A DNA stretch of 64,000 bases from Temnothorax longispinosus (GCF_030848805.1 NC_092367.1:248001-312000), one strand, 5' to 3'. Counted from the first letter of the stretch, positions 12,589-24,081 are shown. The notes: generated from the sequence alone by a model not told the origin. Numbers and translations are program-made.

Positions 12589-13742
12589 AAACCGTCTATA
12601 GTTTTTATGAATATTGCTTATAAACACATTTTATTCAAATTGTATAGATATTTATTAATGTTCAAATGTTAGCTGTTATTTAGATAGAACAGAACATTAT
12701 AATATCAAAATAACGAGGAAATAATTTAATCATGATAGAAAAGTTAGTATTTATAATAAATTTTTTTGTCGTTTTTTGACGGGATTGCAATTTTCTGTTC
12801 TGCTCGAAAAAGGGGCCCCCTAAAATAGTATTAGCATCAGGCCCCGAAAAGTCAGCATTCGCCCCTTTAGTTGGCGTTCAAAAAATGTATCGATATAGTC
12901 GGTAGTCGATAAATGTTAAAACATTCTTTCATTATCTCCTGGTCCCTGGAGCTGCATACTTCCATAGATAATCATGAAAATAGGGTCCAAGTGTCGATGG
13001 TTTGTTTTAATCTTATCAATATTGAGGCGCGCACAAATCAACAATAGAACCTTTCTTATTTTTTATCTTTTGACAGTTTTAGCTTCTGAGTTCATCGCTC
13101 AAGAGACCGAGGCCTGTCGTTCCTATAAAATAGGCAATAGCGTCAGCTGTTTATTTGCGCGACTATTTGTACACATGATGCGCAACGGATTGCAATAGCG
13201 CAGGCGTCGAGAAGCAATTTCCGCGTATCTGTCGAATCTCGAGTCTCGAGACAGATCTCGAGAGTCTCTGTGAAGAGAAGCACTCGTGAAAATGTAGAGA
13301 CGCGAAATTTATCGCTTATCACCCCGGGACGCGCACTTTGCCATACTAAATAATGCATGGCGCGTTGCGCCCGAGTTTTAACCCGTCCGTTTAGGGCATC
13401 GGGACTGTCGGAAGAACACCGGGACGTTCCGTTTCAAAAACTATTTTACATTTCCATTTACTTAAATGGTTTTCATTACCCATTTTCTATTTCAAATGCA
13501 TTTTTCTTGCAAACTAAAAATTAATCGCGATATCAATAACACTGTTTAATAAAAAAAGTGCACGCCAAGAATAATCATTTCTCGTAATTTTTTTAAACGC
13601 TGAATACTACGGTCCCGTTTACTAAAATGCTCTATCCCTTCACAATTTTGAGAAATTTACAGTTAAAATTGCAAAAAAGGACTATTTTAATATATTTTGT
13701 CATTATAACTACGATATATGACGTTGGACAAGTTTTCAACCC
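12589..13742. other. Intergenic DNA, no gene recognised
   Basis: AT-rich with a GC-richer patch at about 13080-13440. A TATA-like TATAAAATAGG occurs at about 13125, but no convincing exon follows it. Short frames on both strands show no family motif. Confidence 0.4.
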
Positions 13743-14285
13743 TTAAGGGGATCCTGCAGTGACTGGCGAACTTCCTCGATGTCGATAATGTCAACCTTTC
13801 TAATTTTGTTTTCCCTATATCTGTCTTTGTCTAACAAAATGACATCTGTCCTTTTTTCGATTGCTCGCCATTTTACGCAAGATCCGGCAACTACTGTTGC
13901 TGCTCTTCTTGCATCCGTATCCGTATTTGCATTACTAAAATAATTATTAGATGGATCTTTTTTTGTACGCATTGAATCTTACTTCTACTTACACGATATT
14001 ATTCCTACATGTTTTCCCAAGGGTGGATGATAAACATTATGTACGTATAAAGTGTAGAATTTTTGTTTTAAGCAAATATTGTCGTCAGGTGACAGCTGTG
14101 TATGTGCCCCAATAAGTAATATTTTTAATTTTTTGGTGCTTTTGATATAAAATCGCGTTTTTCACCCTAGATTTTTGTGCGGACTTTAATTCTAGACCAA
14201 AAACTTGCAATTCTGTAAAGCCAATTAAAAGATCCATCGATTAACGGTAATGTCGGTAAATCATACGGCTGCAGGATCCCCTTAA
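13743..14285. mobile_element. TTAA-type MITE, family B
   Basis: TTAA at 13743-13746 and 14282-14285 bracket ends GGGGATCCTGCAG and its exact inverted copy CTGCAGGATCCCC. No transposase. The left end carries a 78-codon frame on the minus strand (13736-13972) that finishes inside the terminal repeat. Its sequence (for example DKDRYRENKIRKVDIIDIEE) looks protein-like but matches nothing I recognise. It may be a captured exon piece or chance. Confidence 0.78.
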
Positions 14286-14372
14286 AAGGAATTTGTTGTG
14301 TCGATTATGACTAAAAAGATATTGATGATTAACATAGAGTCTGTTGCGTCAAAGTTGCGATTATTGGGACCC

Positions 14373-14547
14373 ATGAAATATTTTATTTTATGCTATTCAA
14401 ATACGAATTTGATGTCAAAATTGATCAATTTAAAATGACAGAGCCAATATGGCGAAATTAAAAATGGTCGAATATTTACTTTTGATATTCACCATATTGG
14501 CTTCGTAAAACCCACTAGTTTGAATAACATAATAAAAAAATATTTCA
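14373..14547. mobile_element. Small MITE with ATGAAATATTTT ends
   Basis: About 175 bp between ATGAAATATTTTATTTTATG and the inverted AAATATTTCAT. Pairing extends inward through CTATTCAAA and again at GCCAATATGG / CCATATTGGC. Target duplication is unclear. It lies 25 bp from the neighbouring pogo-like element. Confidence 0.6.
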
Positions 14548-14551
14548 TAGA

Positions 14552-16936
14552 TAGGGGAGACCGGGGCTAAACCGTCAGTTTTTTTTGGTGCCGATTTTTA
14601 ACAACGAAATAAATAATTTTAGTTAAATGTGGTATACCACTGTAAAGAGTGAACCTTTAGCTACAAAATTTATATAGGAAATTTTTATCTACGTCGCTTT
14701 GTTTAACCGGTATAGAGCAAAAACGACAACAGTGGAAAAATTGAAATCTCAAAAATGTCGGGGTTTAACCCCCGGGGCTAATCTGTCACACTGCATTTTC
14801 AATACATATACGTACATCTAATCCTGAAAAATGATAGGATACATTTCAATAATTGTTTTTTAAGAGAAAAATATACAAATTTATTTAAAATTTTACTGCT
14901 CAGTCGCCAATTCTCTCATTTGAAGCGAGTCAGTAAGGACGACGCTCGTTCTTCGTTCTTCATGAGTCGGCTGTCTCGGAGCGGCTTCAGGAATACTTTC
15001 AAGTTTCGTTGCGCTCAAGTGTCCCCACAATGTATCACCATAATGAGACATAGATAAAGCCATGGGATCGACTTTGTCTTCGTTCTGATCGGCTGCGTCC
15101 GAGTCGGTTGCGTTGAGGTAGACTTTTTCGGGATCAACGAAAGTAAAAGGGTACTTTCTATCCATAACGCTGTTCGTCAAAAATTCGTATTCCTGGAAAA
15201 TGTCCGGGTTGAATGGAGAAATTCCAGTGCATTCAAACCCGGACACAATATTTTGATACGTTACGGCAAGTGGTAGTGCCTTAGCCACGATTCCGGGGAT
15301 GTCGTACATCGTCATTGTCCTACCAGGATTCGACGTCATCCAGTTATCGCACTGTGCGTTTACACATTTCTTTAACGGGTCGTAGACGGTGCGTTTCAGC
15401 GGTTGCAGCTTATGCGAACAATGCGGCGGTGATGATAGGACAATGATTCCATTCGATTTACAATAGTCGAGACCAGCGATGGACAAATGTGATTCCTGAT
15501 TGTCGAGTATCAGTAAAACTGGATCGTCGACGGAGGCATGCACATGGGACTGGAAGAACTGTAAGAATTTGACAAAATGCTCTGCGTTCATCCAGCCACT
15601 TGGATTCGCTTCACCTGTGCAGCCTGGTGGTCCGCCGTTAAGGAAATATTCCTTGAAATGTTTACGAGGAAAAATAAAAAAAGGAGGTAGAAATTGCCCA
15701 ATCGCTGACACCGCCATCGTCAAAGTTACGAGGTTTCCTCGTTCCGCAGAAGTCACTCGCTCGATTTGTTTCACTCGGCCGATGATTCTGTTCGGTGTCT
15801 GAACGGTTGTTATTCCTGTCTCATCCATATTCCATATGCAGTGAATTGGGAAACGATATTTATCCCACACAGATTTTAGCAGCGCAAAGAACCTTTCTAC
15901 ATTTGTTCGATTGAAACTGGTGGCACATGCTAAACTTGTCGCTTCTGGTTTGCGTATGGATAATATTGGATGTCGTTTGAGAAAGCTGCTTAGCCAATCT
16001 TCACCGGCCATGCGAGCGGCTTCCCACGATGCTGGTACCTTCAGATTCAATTTTTTGGCTAAATCAAAGGCTAAACCACGGGTTTCTTTCGCAGATAGCC
16101 CAAAGTACATATCGTTGCAATGTACTAAGTATTCCACCAAAGTCTTTTCAGTTTCAGAGTCCATAACCTACATTTGAAATTAAGACGTTGCATAAATATA
16201 AACTTTGCTGAGCAGAGTGCATGCTTTTAAAAATTAATAATCGTAAGTACTCACCGAGAAGTGTCCTTTATGTAGTACGACCACGTTATCCAAGTTTTCT
16301 ATCTCATCGTTGTTCTTCTTCAACCAGTTGTTCAACGTGGTTCTCCGGACATCGAATTGTTTTGCGGCTGCGTAAACGCTCATTTTATCTTTTCTCACCG
16401 CAAGAACTGCCTTCTTGAGTTGCTCCTTGTCGACGGGAGTCGTTTTGCGACGATACGTGCGTACCATTTCCCTCCTATACAAACTGACGCACGTGCAAGG
16501 GAAGACAGAATCACGCTCGAGGGAAACCTAACCTGAAATCTGAAATCGCCGTGAGCTGAAGTCGTGCGCCCGGCGCTCCACAGTGACGAGACTGCCATCC
16601 CCGGGTGCTTACTGATCGATTAGCCCCAAACACAAGTTTCAGGTTTGATCGCCCACGAAATATTAGACATCAACGATAATGAAAAAACTACACTGGATTC
16701 ATGTTCAGCATGCATTACTCTTTATAATCACGTACCTCGAGATTTGGAAAGCAAATATTATTGCAGATATTACAAAATTTCCACGCGCAGAAAATTTCAC
16801 TTTCACCTTCCGTTGGTCACATGGGTACCATAAGCAGCGTTTACAATGTTAATAGCGAGTTCGCACAATATACAGGTTCCGAGATATTTAATTAGACATA
16901 TTTACCCCGTAGACGTTTTAGCCCCGGTCTCCCCTA
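14552..16936 (-). mobile_element. Structurally complete pogo-like DNA transposon
   Basis: The element spans 14554-16934 (2,381 bp) with TA at both sides (14552-14553, 16935-16936), the Tc1/mariner/pogo target duplication. The terminal inverted repeat is GGGGAGACCGGGGCTAAA; the left copy continues CCGTC and the right ACGTC, one mismatch in about 23 bases. One intron-containing transposase gene fills the minus strand. Ends, target duplication and reading frame are all preserved, which suggests recent arrival, but see the CDS for a lost catalytic residue. Confidence 0.88.
14893..16467 (-). CDS. pogo/Tigger-type transposase with altered catalytic triad
   Basis: Minus-strand gene, exon 1 16467-16255 and exon 2 16167-14893. 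The 87-bp intron has donor GTGAGT and acceptor AAATGTAG in phase 0. The product is about 495 residues. Residues 1-60 hold a psq-type helix-turn-helix (MVRTYRRKT, then SVYAAAKQFDVRRTTLNNWL). A CENP-B-type DNA-binding domain follows (about 75-150, GEDWLSSFLKRHPILSIRKPE). Then comes a DDE domain: first Asp in IWNMDETG (about D186), second in LLILDNQESH (about D293). The third acidic position in the CSHKLQPL motif is Lys (about K329) where this family normally has Asp, and the usual His of DNH is Gln. An upstream in-frame ATG at 16482 would add five residues. I chose 16467 because related proteins start MVRTY or MPRTY. The frame is intact, yet cutting activity is doubtful. It is either a freshly inactivated copy or, less likely, a protein kept for DNA binding. 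Confidence 0.85.
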
Positions 16937-16944
16937 CTTATTAA

Positions 16945-17073
16945 TGGCCGTGTTCAGCAGACACAACTGTTGAGTTCGTCTTATCAACAATCTGCGTTGA
17001 TTGGTTGGTTCTAAAAGTAAGAGCCAATCACGTTCGACTGCTACTGAGCGGCTTGGTCTGCTGAACGCGCCCA
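16945..17073. mobile_element. Small fold-back MITE, TGG-GCGTTCAGC type
   Basis: 129 bp between TGGCCGTGTTCAGCAGAC and the inverted GTCTGCTGAACGCGCCCA. The interior holds a second hairpin (GATTGGTTGGTTCT / AAGAGCCAATC). It starts 8 bp beyond the pogo-like element's right target site. Confidence 0.65.
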
Positions 17074-17244
17074 ATGGCTATGACGCAACTTGTTCTTCTT
17101 AAAATATCCACTTCTAAACAGCAAAATGTAAATTTAAAAGAATGATTAAATGTCTGTAAACAAAATGTAGGTAAACAATTTTTGTAATCCCATATGTGAT
17201 GAATGTTTATGTAATTCAATTTTTGTAATTTAAGTTTTGTACAT

Positions 17245-17389
17245 TGGCTGCGTTCTGCCGATACTCCGCTATCTAGCAATCGTGAGCAGTCGCTCGTTTC
17301 CTCTCCTTTGACCCAATGGATTAAAAGGAGAGGAAACGAACGACTGCTCACGATTGCTAGGCTAGCGGAGTATCGGCTGAACGCAGCCA
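17245..17389. mobile_element. Near-perfect hairpin MITE, related ends
   Basis: 145 bp with arms of about 65 bp. Left TGGCTGCGTTCTGCCGATAC pairs with right GTATCGGCTGAACGCAGCCA. Pairing continues through TAGCAATCGTGAGCAGTCG and CGTTTCCTCTCCTTT around a short loop. The ends resemble the 16945-17073 element (TGG..GCGTTCAGC), so both may belong to one family. Confidence 0.75.
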
Positions 17390-18053
17390 TTAAAAGAAAA
17401 AGAATTTAAGTATAAGAAATATAACAATAAAAAATATAAATAATAAACAATAATAATAAGTGAAACCTAGGACCGTTAATATACAATTAAAATTAGAGAG
17501 AAAAATGCCATTTACGATCCGCACTAGATAAATAATAAAAAAATAAAAATTTAAATATAAATAAATATAAAAACATAAATATAAAAAAAAAACCATTTTT
17601 ATTTTAAAAACCATTATAAAAATGCCTATTTTAAATTCCATTTCCTATTTTAAATGGTTGTCTAAAAAGCATTTTGTATTCTGTATTTTTAAATGGGGAA
17701 AGGTTTCAACTATTTTGTATTTTCTTTCTATTTCAAATATATTTGGACACGTATTTTGCATATCTCTGCGCACCGCAAACACGCGATCGAAGTACATCCA
17801 TTTGAAGTACTCGCGGGCGTTTCTACGCATCACAAGCCACGCACTTTAAACGTTCTTCTCGTCAAGAAGAACTTCTCAATCCGATTAAACGAAACCGGTT
17901 TGCAATGAGATCTCTCCAATTTACGGATCTATTTGCATTAGAAACTGCGACGATATCAGAGCTTCTATAACGTCGTATATATATATATTCGAAGTGTACT
18001 CTACTCTAAATCTCATACAGCATGGTTTCGTCATTATAAATATATTAGACTTA
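17390..18053. other. AT-rich intergenic DNA, nothing recognised
   Basis: AAT- and TTTTA-rich sequence with many short low-complexity frames on the minus strand (K/I/N/F/Y-rich). No gene, RNA or transposon ends identified. Confidence 0.4.
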
Positions 18054-18289
18054 TTAGGGCTCATGCACAATGAGAGAAATAAGGAACAAGGAATTAAACA
18101 TAGAGAGAATTCCGTGTCTTGAAAAAAGAGAAAAACTACTATGGCTGTGTTCCTTTATTCACTGCCAGTACTGAAAATCTATATAGTTACGTGACGCAAA
18201 CTATATATTTTTAGCACTGCCAGTAAAAAAGGAACACGGGTAAGTTTAATTCCTTATTCTTTATTCCTGGCATTGTGCATGAGCCCTTA
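18054..18289. mobile_element. MITE with TTA target duplication (PIF/Harbinger-like)
   Basis: 230 bp (18057-18286) with perfect ends GGGCTCATGCACAATG / CATTGTGCATGAGCCC, flanked by TTA at 18054-18056 and 18287-18289. The arms pair further through a long interior: CACTGCCAGTACTG near 18160 and CACTGCCAGTA near 18218 face each other around a central CACGTGA-like spot. A three-base TTA duplication suits PIF/Harbinger. Confidence 0.75.
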
Positions 18290-18371
18290 GAGCACTTATT
18301 ACTCCAATTTGAGTGCCGACACTTATAAAAGGTAGGAGTGATTTTTTTCAAACTTTTAGAGCGGCTACCCT

Positions 18372-18427
<56 letters not shown>
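18290..18427. repeat. Partial copy of an ACTC/GAGT repeat plus (TA)n microsatellite
   Basis: 18293-18375 (ACTCCAATTTGAGTG … GGTAGGAGTGA … CTTTTAGAGCGGCTAC) matches 48475-48560 in the dachsous intron and so is a dispersed repeat fragment. It runs directly into a (TA)n tract at 18376-18427. Confidence 0.65.
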
Positions 18428-18433
<6 letters not shown>

Positions 18434-18689
18434 TATAAAAAGAATTATTTTTTCAATTCTCCTTGCTATACGTGGGAATGTTCGAGAATGTTCTCTATCA
18501 CGTTCGCCGCTCGCCCCAAGAAGCGGAGGATCCGGAGTTTCAACTCGGTGAAAAGCATCCGGTCCCTTTCGCGGCGCGCTCATTACTTTAATTCGCGAGG
18601 CAACGCGGGATCAAAGCCGCGCAATAAACGGCGGGCCGGGCGCCCGCGAGCGAGCGAGACGGGTGCCTCGGACGCGCGCGCGCGCACGC

Positions 18690-18737
<48 letters not shown>

Positions 18738-18775
18738 AAGGAGGGGAGGAGCGGGACGGAGGGTACAGTGCCGCG
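18428..18775 (+). promoter_or_regulatory. Probable promoter and 5' leader of the TBC1D15-like gene
   Basis: Composition switches from AT-rich to strongly GC/CpG-rich. A pure (GA)n tract lies at 18693-18732, only 44 bases before the first in-frame ATG. GA tracts are binding sites for GAGA-type factors in insects. The position just upstream of a coding exon makes this the likely promoter or leader. No TATA box is seen and the transcription start was not located. Confidence 0.45.
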
Positions 18776-21700
18776 ATGTGGGACAGTTGCGATGAGAGCG
18801 AGTGCAGGGAACTGAATTCAACGAGGACGACGGCTGATCGCGCGAGGCCCGAGATGTTCGAGCCCACGGAGCAGGGAAAGGTGAGCGCGGGGACGCCCCG
18901 TTTCTTCCTCCCGACGTGTCGCGGGTGGACGTGGACGGCGCGTACTTACGCCGGGCTGTGCTCGTAACGTGTTCACGTTCCGCGCGTGCGATCGCACGGG
19001 ATGACACGTTCGCCGAGAGTGCACCCGCCCGCGTGTACGTATGTACACCCGTGTGCGAAACTGTCGCGCGATTCGACGGCGGGCGCGGAATTTCGACGTT
19101 CCGCGTCCTCGACCGATCGACCGTGACCGCGAACGCCCGGCGTTCGATCCGATCGACGGTCTTGCTTGGTCTCGCTCTCCGAGCGTTTTTTTTCTGTTTG
19201 GCCGGAGAGGTTAGGTTCGCGACTCGACTCTCAGTCAGCACCTCGCAAACGATCGACGCGTGGGTGGTTCTTGCTCCATGTCGAAATTAGGACTACAATT
19301 TACATTTGATATTTCGTTATTTGGTTACAAATAGTATCTATAATTCACTGTTGGCCATTATCTTTGATTACATCAGCAGCAGCACTCGCGTTAATGTTCC
19401 GAATTTCTGAACCTGCAGTTCTACATTTCATAGATGTATGTACCCAAGCAGAACAGAGATCTCATAATGAGATCAAAGTGACGTTAAAATAGCGTTTAAG
19501 TGATTTTTAAGTGATGAATAAAGTCCTGATGACGTCATCCTGATGATGTCATTATGAGTTTTATGTTCTACCTGGGTAGCTATTACTTCTTGCAAATCCT
19601 TGATTTATTATTAATTCTGTTGATACCAGGATCTCTGCATCCATACGGGCGTTGTACTTCGTGGAGCAAATGCCAGAGAAGACGAGGTTCACAGTTCAGG
19701 AACGCTCAATATCGTGGAATATGTAAGATTCTGTTATTATAGTTAATGTTAAGTAAACATGTATATACGCAAACCTGTCATAAGAAGCTTGTTTATTTTT
19801 GCATCGCAGAGTTTCGGCAAATGCATAGAATGGAAGCCTGTAGAAGATTCTGTGGTATCGGAGTGGCAAGATCAAGATCCAGAATGGTCCTTAGTGGATA
19901 CGCATACGAGAAGGACTCGCACGAATTCGGAAGGTCCGGACTCCGGACGTACGAGAACCGTTAAAATATTGTTCTCCGACTTGAAGTCGTTTCGCGTGAA
20001 TCACGGTGGACAGCAGCTCATATTTATGCAGAGGGATGGTACCACCTACGTTGCCTTCTTTCAGCTGGCTAACGCTGAAAGTTTTGTAAATTCGCTGAAG
20101 GGATTTATTAAATTTGTAAAATCACGCTCGGACAAAAATTTATATCTGGTGATGGACGAAGTTGAGACTGTATTGAAGAAATCCTTCGCCGAGTTGGATC
20201 TGTTTCAAGAGAACGCTTCTGATTATGTGTGGAAGTTTGTGAAAAACTTACATAATCGTCCCTATGAAACAACGCTGGAGGCATTCAGCAAACTCGCAGA
20301 TATCTGGTGTAAGAGGATAGATTAGTAATCTGTAATGAATACATCTGAAGGATCAAAGTCCACTTTTTATCGAAATTGATCTGATCATGCTATCTTGTGA
20401 CATTTTCAAAGAACTTTCATAGTTCTTACCTGTTTTGATCGAGAACAGTTACAATTCATTGGAAATAAGGCCGAAAGATGTACTGCGCTGGGAGAAAACG
20501 ATCATAGTCCACGCGCTTGTGAGGTAGAACCATTAAAGTCCAGCATACAATGTAAACACTAGGTAAACACTACGCATTCCGATATTTGCACTGTCGGTAC
20601 TATTTTCAAGATATGAGATATCTGATTTCTTGAAACTTAAAATTGTATTTTTCTCGAAATTACTCTGGATGGACATTGATCGTTCTTCTTCTGTATCCTT
20701 CATCAGTAATAAATAGATCCTAATTTTCATTACATCGGTAAACATAAATAGTTTCATATATGTATATTACTAATGTTACAGTGTATAAAGAGCCAGTAAA
20801 GCGACCAGTTGAAGAAGCAGTCGCCGATTTATTAAATCAGTCTCTTACGATCGATCATCATCCGCATGTATCTGTGTCTATAGGATCTGGAGAAGAGTAC
20901 GAAGTGATTGGAGTTGGAGTTGACCTACCTCCGCGACCACCATGTCCACGTGGTAATAATACATTATTGTATACATTCAAAAATTCAGATATAACTATAT
21001 TATAGGGGATGTTTGCTTATAACATTTTCAATTGTGTATATATATGGAGGAGTAAAAACCATAAGCAATTTATATATTGTATAGTTTGCATCTATGTACA
21101 CGAGTCAATATCTTAAAAAATTTGACTTACACCACTATGGCTTTTACCCCTCCAAATATGTATATATTATATAATATATATGTTATGCTTAAATAAAAAT
21201 TATAATTCTGTCAGGTGCGCCATTGACACAAGAACAGTGGGAGAAATGTAAAGATCGACAAGGAAGAATCACTAATCCTGAAGCTGTCAAAGAAATTATC
21301 TTTCGAGGGGTATGTGTCTAAATATTTTTTCATCAATGATATAAGTATTCTATATGGTGAAAACATAATTTTATGATATATTTATGATAATTTATTAGGG
21401 TATTTGTCCATCATTGCGTTTTGAAGTATGGAAATTTTTATTGAATTATTACCCATGGAAATCGACGCATAACGAAAGATTAGAACTTAAGAGGAAAAAG
21501 ACTGACGAGTATTTCACGATGAAATTGCAATGGCGTACATTTACGACCGCGCAAGAGAGCCGGTTTTCTGATTATAGAGAACGAAAAAGTTTGATAGGTA
21601 AAGTAGTAAAATTGTTATTTTTATAGGACTAGTTATGTTTTGAATTAAAAATTGAATTTCTTAATGTTATTTCAGAAAAGGATGTTAACAGGACAGATAG

Positions 21701-22668
21701 AACACATCCTTATTATGCGGGGGATAATAATCCACACTTGGAGCAATTATACGACATACTCATGACCTACGTAATGTACAATTTCGATTTAGGATATGTT
21801 CAGGGTATGAGCGATCTTCTTAGCCCTATCTTGTTTTTAATGGATAATGAAGTAGATGCGTTTTGGTGTTTTGTTGGATTCATGGATAAAGTGGTAAGGC
21901 TGATGTTCTCTACATACATACGTAGTATAATACGCAGTACGTATACCTGCAAGTAACTTTTATTATTTTAAAACAGAGCACTAATTTTGAAATGGATCAG
22001 AAAGGTATGAAAGCACAATTGTGTCAATTGTACACGTTATTATGCACTACGGAACCGCAATTAGCGTACTATCTAAATAGACACGATTCTGGCAACATGT
22101 TCTTTTGCTTTCGATGGTTGTTGGTATTATTCAAGCGGGAATTTAGCGCGATCGACATATTGAAATTATGGGAGATTCTATGGACCGATCTACCCTGCAA
22201 AAACTTTCATTTGCTTATATGTGCAGCTATTTTGGACACAGAGAAGAATATTTTAATAGAGAACAATTACGGATTTACGGAAATTTTGAAGGTAACTCAA
22301 AGCATTTTCCCGATATAATCGCGCATTTGTCGAGATCTATCCTGTTGTAATGTTACTGTTTACAGCACATAAACGACTTGTCACTTCATATCGAGTTGCC
22401 TTGGACAGTCTCTAAGGCAGAAGGTATTTACTATCAGCTGATGTCCGTGGAACATCAGATTCCTGATGATGTTCGTGTAATTATCGGATTGGAGCCATTG
22501 CATAAATCGTCATCAACGAATGGAAGCGATGACGAAGCGTCCAGTAATAATGTCCGAGCTAATGGTCCTCGTAGCAATTCAAGAAGAAATAGTTCAGGCA
22601 GCGCCAATGTTAAATTAGGAGATGACGAGGTATCGTTTGAACGCGGATTGAACATGTCGTATATGTGA
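18776..22668 (+). CDS. TBC1D15: TBC1 domain family member 15-like Rab GTPase-activating protein
   Basis: Nine coding exons: (18776 or 18854)-18880, 19630-19722, 19810-20308, 20782-20952, 21215-21309, 21399-21597, 21676-21893, 21977-22291 and 22366-22668. All introns are GT-AG and the frame is continuous. Starting at ATG 18854 gives 639 residues; the in-frame ATG 18776 adds 26, and the choice is open. In 639-residue numbering, residues 1-210 form the family's N-terminal Rab-binding region (IEWKPVEDS, LSFRVNHGG-type stretch). The TBC domain runs from about 293 (GGICPSLRFEVWKFLL). The arginine finger lies in IEKDVNR (R367) and the glutamine finger in GYVQGMSDLLSP (Q404); both are present, so GAP activity is expected. 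The C-terminus is a Ser/Asn-rich tail. The human relatives act on Rab7 and are recruited to mitochondria by Fis1. Introns 1 and 4 carry MITEs. Confidence 0.93.
19441..19578. mobile_element. MITE in intron 1 of the TBC1D15-like gene
   Basis: 138 bp with imperfect ends TACCCAAGCAGAACA and TGTTCTACCTGGGTA. An inner pair CTCATAATGA / TCATTATGAG also matches. It ends about 50 bases upstream of exon 2. No target duplication is clear. Confidence 0.6.
21035..21174. mobile_element. Small MITE in intron 4 of the TBC1D15-like gene
   Basis: Inverted ends TATGGAGGAGTAAAAACCAT at the left and ATGGCTTTTACCCCTCCA at the right, bordered by TATATA on both sides. It makes up most of a 262-bp intron that is otherwise AT-rich. 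Confidence 0.5.
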
Positions 22669-23306
22669 GGTCAGGACTGGACCTTTATAATCATTCACTA
22701 ACAGAAAACTGATTGAGAGTCTACGCGAACGAAGGATAATATATCTGTTGCAATCTTTACATCTGCAAACGGGAGCTCACATATTATCTTATATTTTAAA
22801 CATATTATTGACAATAATTTCCACGCAGCTTTCAACGAAATTAAATCGATGCTTTGAGGCATAAACGATAGGAAGCACGTTCCTAAATGTATATCGATTA
22901 GATTTCTTTTAATTGGATGGTAGATGCAATTCTTTTGCTTTAAACGTTGTGATTGATTGATTGTGATCGAGATTGAAATTCTAAACTGTAGAATGTGAAT
23001 GTAACCGATAAGTTTCGAAAAGTAACTAATTGTAGTGTTGAATTTTGAGATATTTATAACACTTACTGCGTGTACAGAAAAAAAATGGAAGGGTTTATAA
23101 TCATAACAGATTATAATCGCTGCGCGTGCAAGAGCCGTGCAGATATTTTAGCGCGAAAAAGAACCCGCGACGATTGTGATGCGCGAAAACATAACAAAGA
23201 CGACATCCTCAGACCTCGATAAGTGTTATATACGCGTAACTTTCACCTAAGTTACAGTCTCTTTTCTAGATTTGTATAAAGCTTCACGATATTACTGTAC
23301 ATTTCT

Positions 23307-23312
23307 AATAAA
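23307..23312 (+). terminator. Poly(A) signal of the TBC1D15-like gene
   Basis: AATAAA, 639 bases after the stop codon. It is the first canonical hexamer I noticed in a plausible 3' UTR. Usage was not tested. Confidence 0.55.
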
Positions 23313-24081
23313 AATCACCTATTTAATCTTTCATATACTCCTGATGTGTTGTTTTCTCCCTCTTATAGTCATTCTGTGTAGTGTCTATAAAATAATTTAA
23401 AAGACGGGGAAAATTAGTAAGAAATACACTAACAAATAAATATCAACTGACGTTGATAAATGTGTATAACACATAATATAAATATTGATATTATCAGGCG
23501 GGGTTTTTCTGCGCTTAATAATTTGGTGAATTTTATATCCTGCTTTAAATTATGCGCTGACTAGTATTTTGTTTTGAAAAGCAATTTTATATCAAAGCTG
23601 GAAATATCTTGAATTAAATTAGTAATTTTATATTACTAATAAGTATCACTTGCTATTTTTCGCAATGAATTATTTAAGTATGATGCTTATATATAGAAGC
23701 TTCAAAATTACAATTTGGAAGGACCAAAATCAATGGTCGATTTGTTATAACGACGATAGTCAATCGAGTTGATTAAAAAAAGTCTTAATTGTCATCACTT
23801 ATTGTTAATTGATAAGAAAAAAATACATCGAGATCCATGATAAAATAAAAAATATCAATTTGTTAAAAAATTATTTTTTCGATATTTTATCGCTGATTTA
23901 TTCATTTTATAATATAAAAATATTTATATATCATATTGCTCCAAAAGTTCCGTCGCTTCGCGGTGGATGTCATGGCGTTTGTGTTGTGTACGATTCGCGC
24001 ATTGAAATGTAAACAATGACGTACTTATGGCTGTCAGGTATACTCAGCTGATTTTTCGTAACAAAGAAAATTCGACCGAGC
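23313..24081. other. Spacer between the TBC1D15-like and Gemin8-like genes
   Basis: AT-rich DNA with no gene in it. It must contain the Gemin8 promoter, most likely in the GC-richer final 130 bases (from CCGTCGCTTCGCGG at 23951), where composition changes. No TATA box is visible there. Confidence 0.45.

Noticed and set aside
12299..12672. Cys/Val- and His/Thr-repeat proteins
   Set aside because: Pure translation of a (GT)n microsatellite.
13120..13135. TATA box TATAAAATAGG as a promoter
   Set aside because: No exon, initiator or coding frame follows within a reasonable distance; likely chance in AT-rich DNA.
18588..19241. 217-codon minus-strand frame over the TBC1D15 first exon
   Set aside because: CpG-rich island plus GA tract give an Arg/Ser-rich shadow. 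The other strand has a spliced gene with strong protein identity.
20309..20340. Ending the TBC1D15 exon 3 frame at its own stop (…CKRID)
   Set aside because: A consensus donor GTAAGA lies at 20309, and splicing to 20782 keeps the family-conserved frame (ADIWLYKEP).
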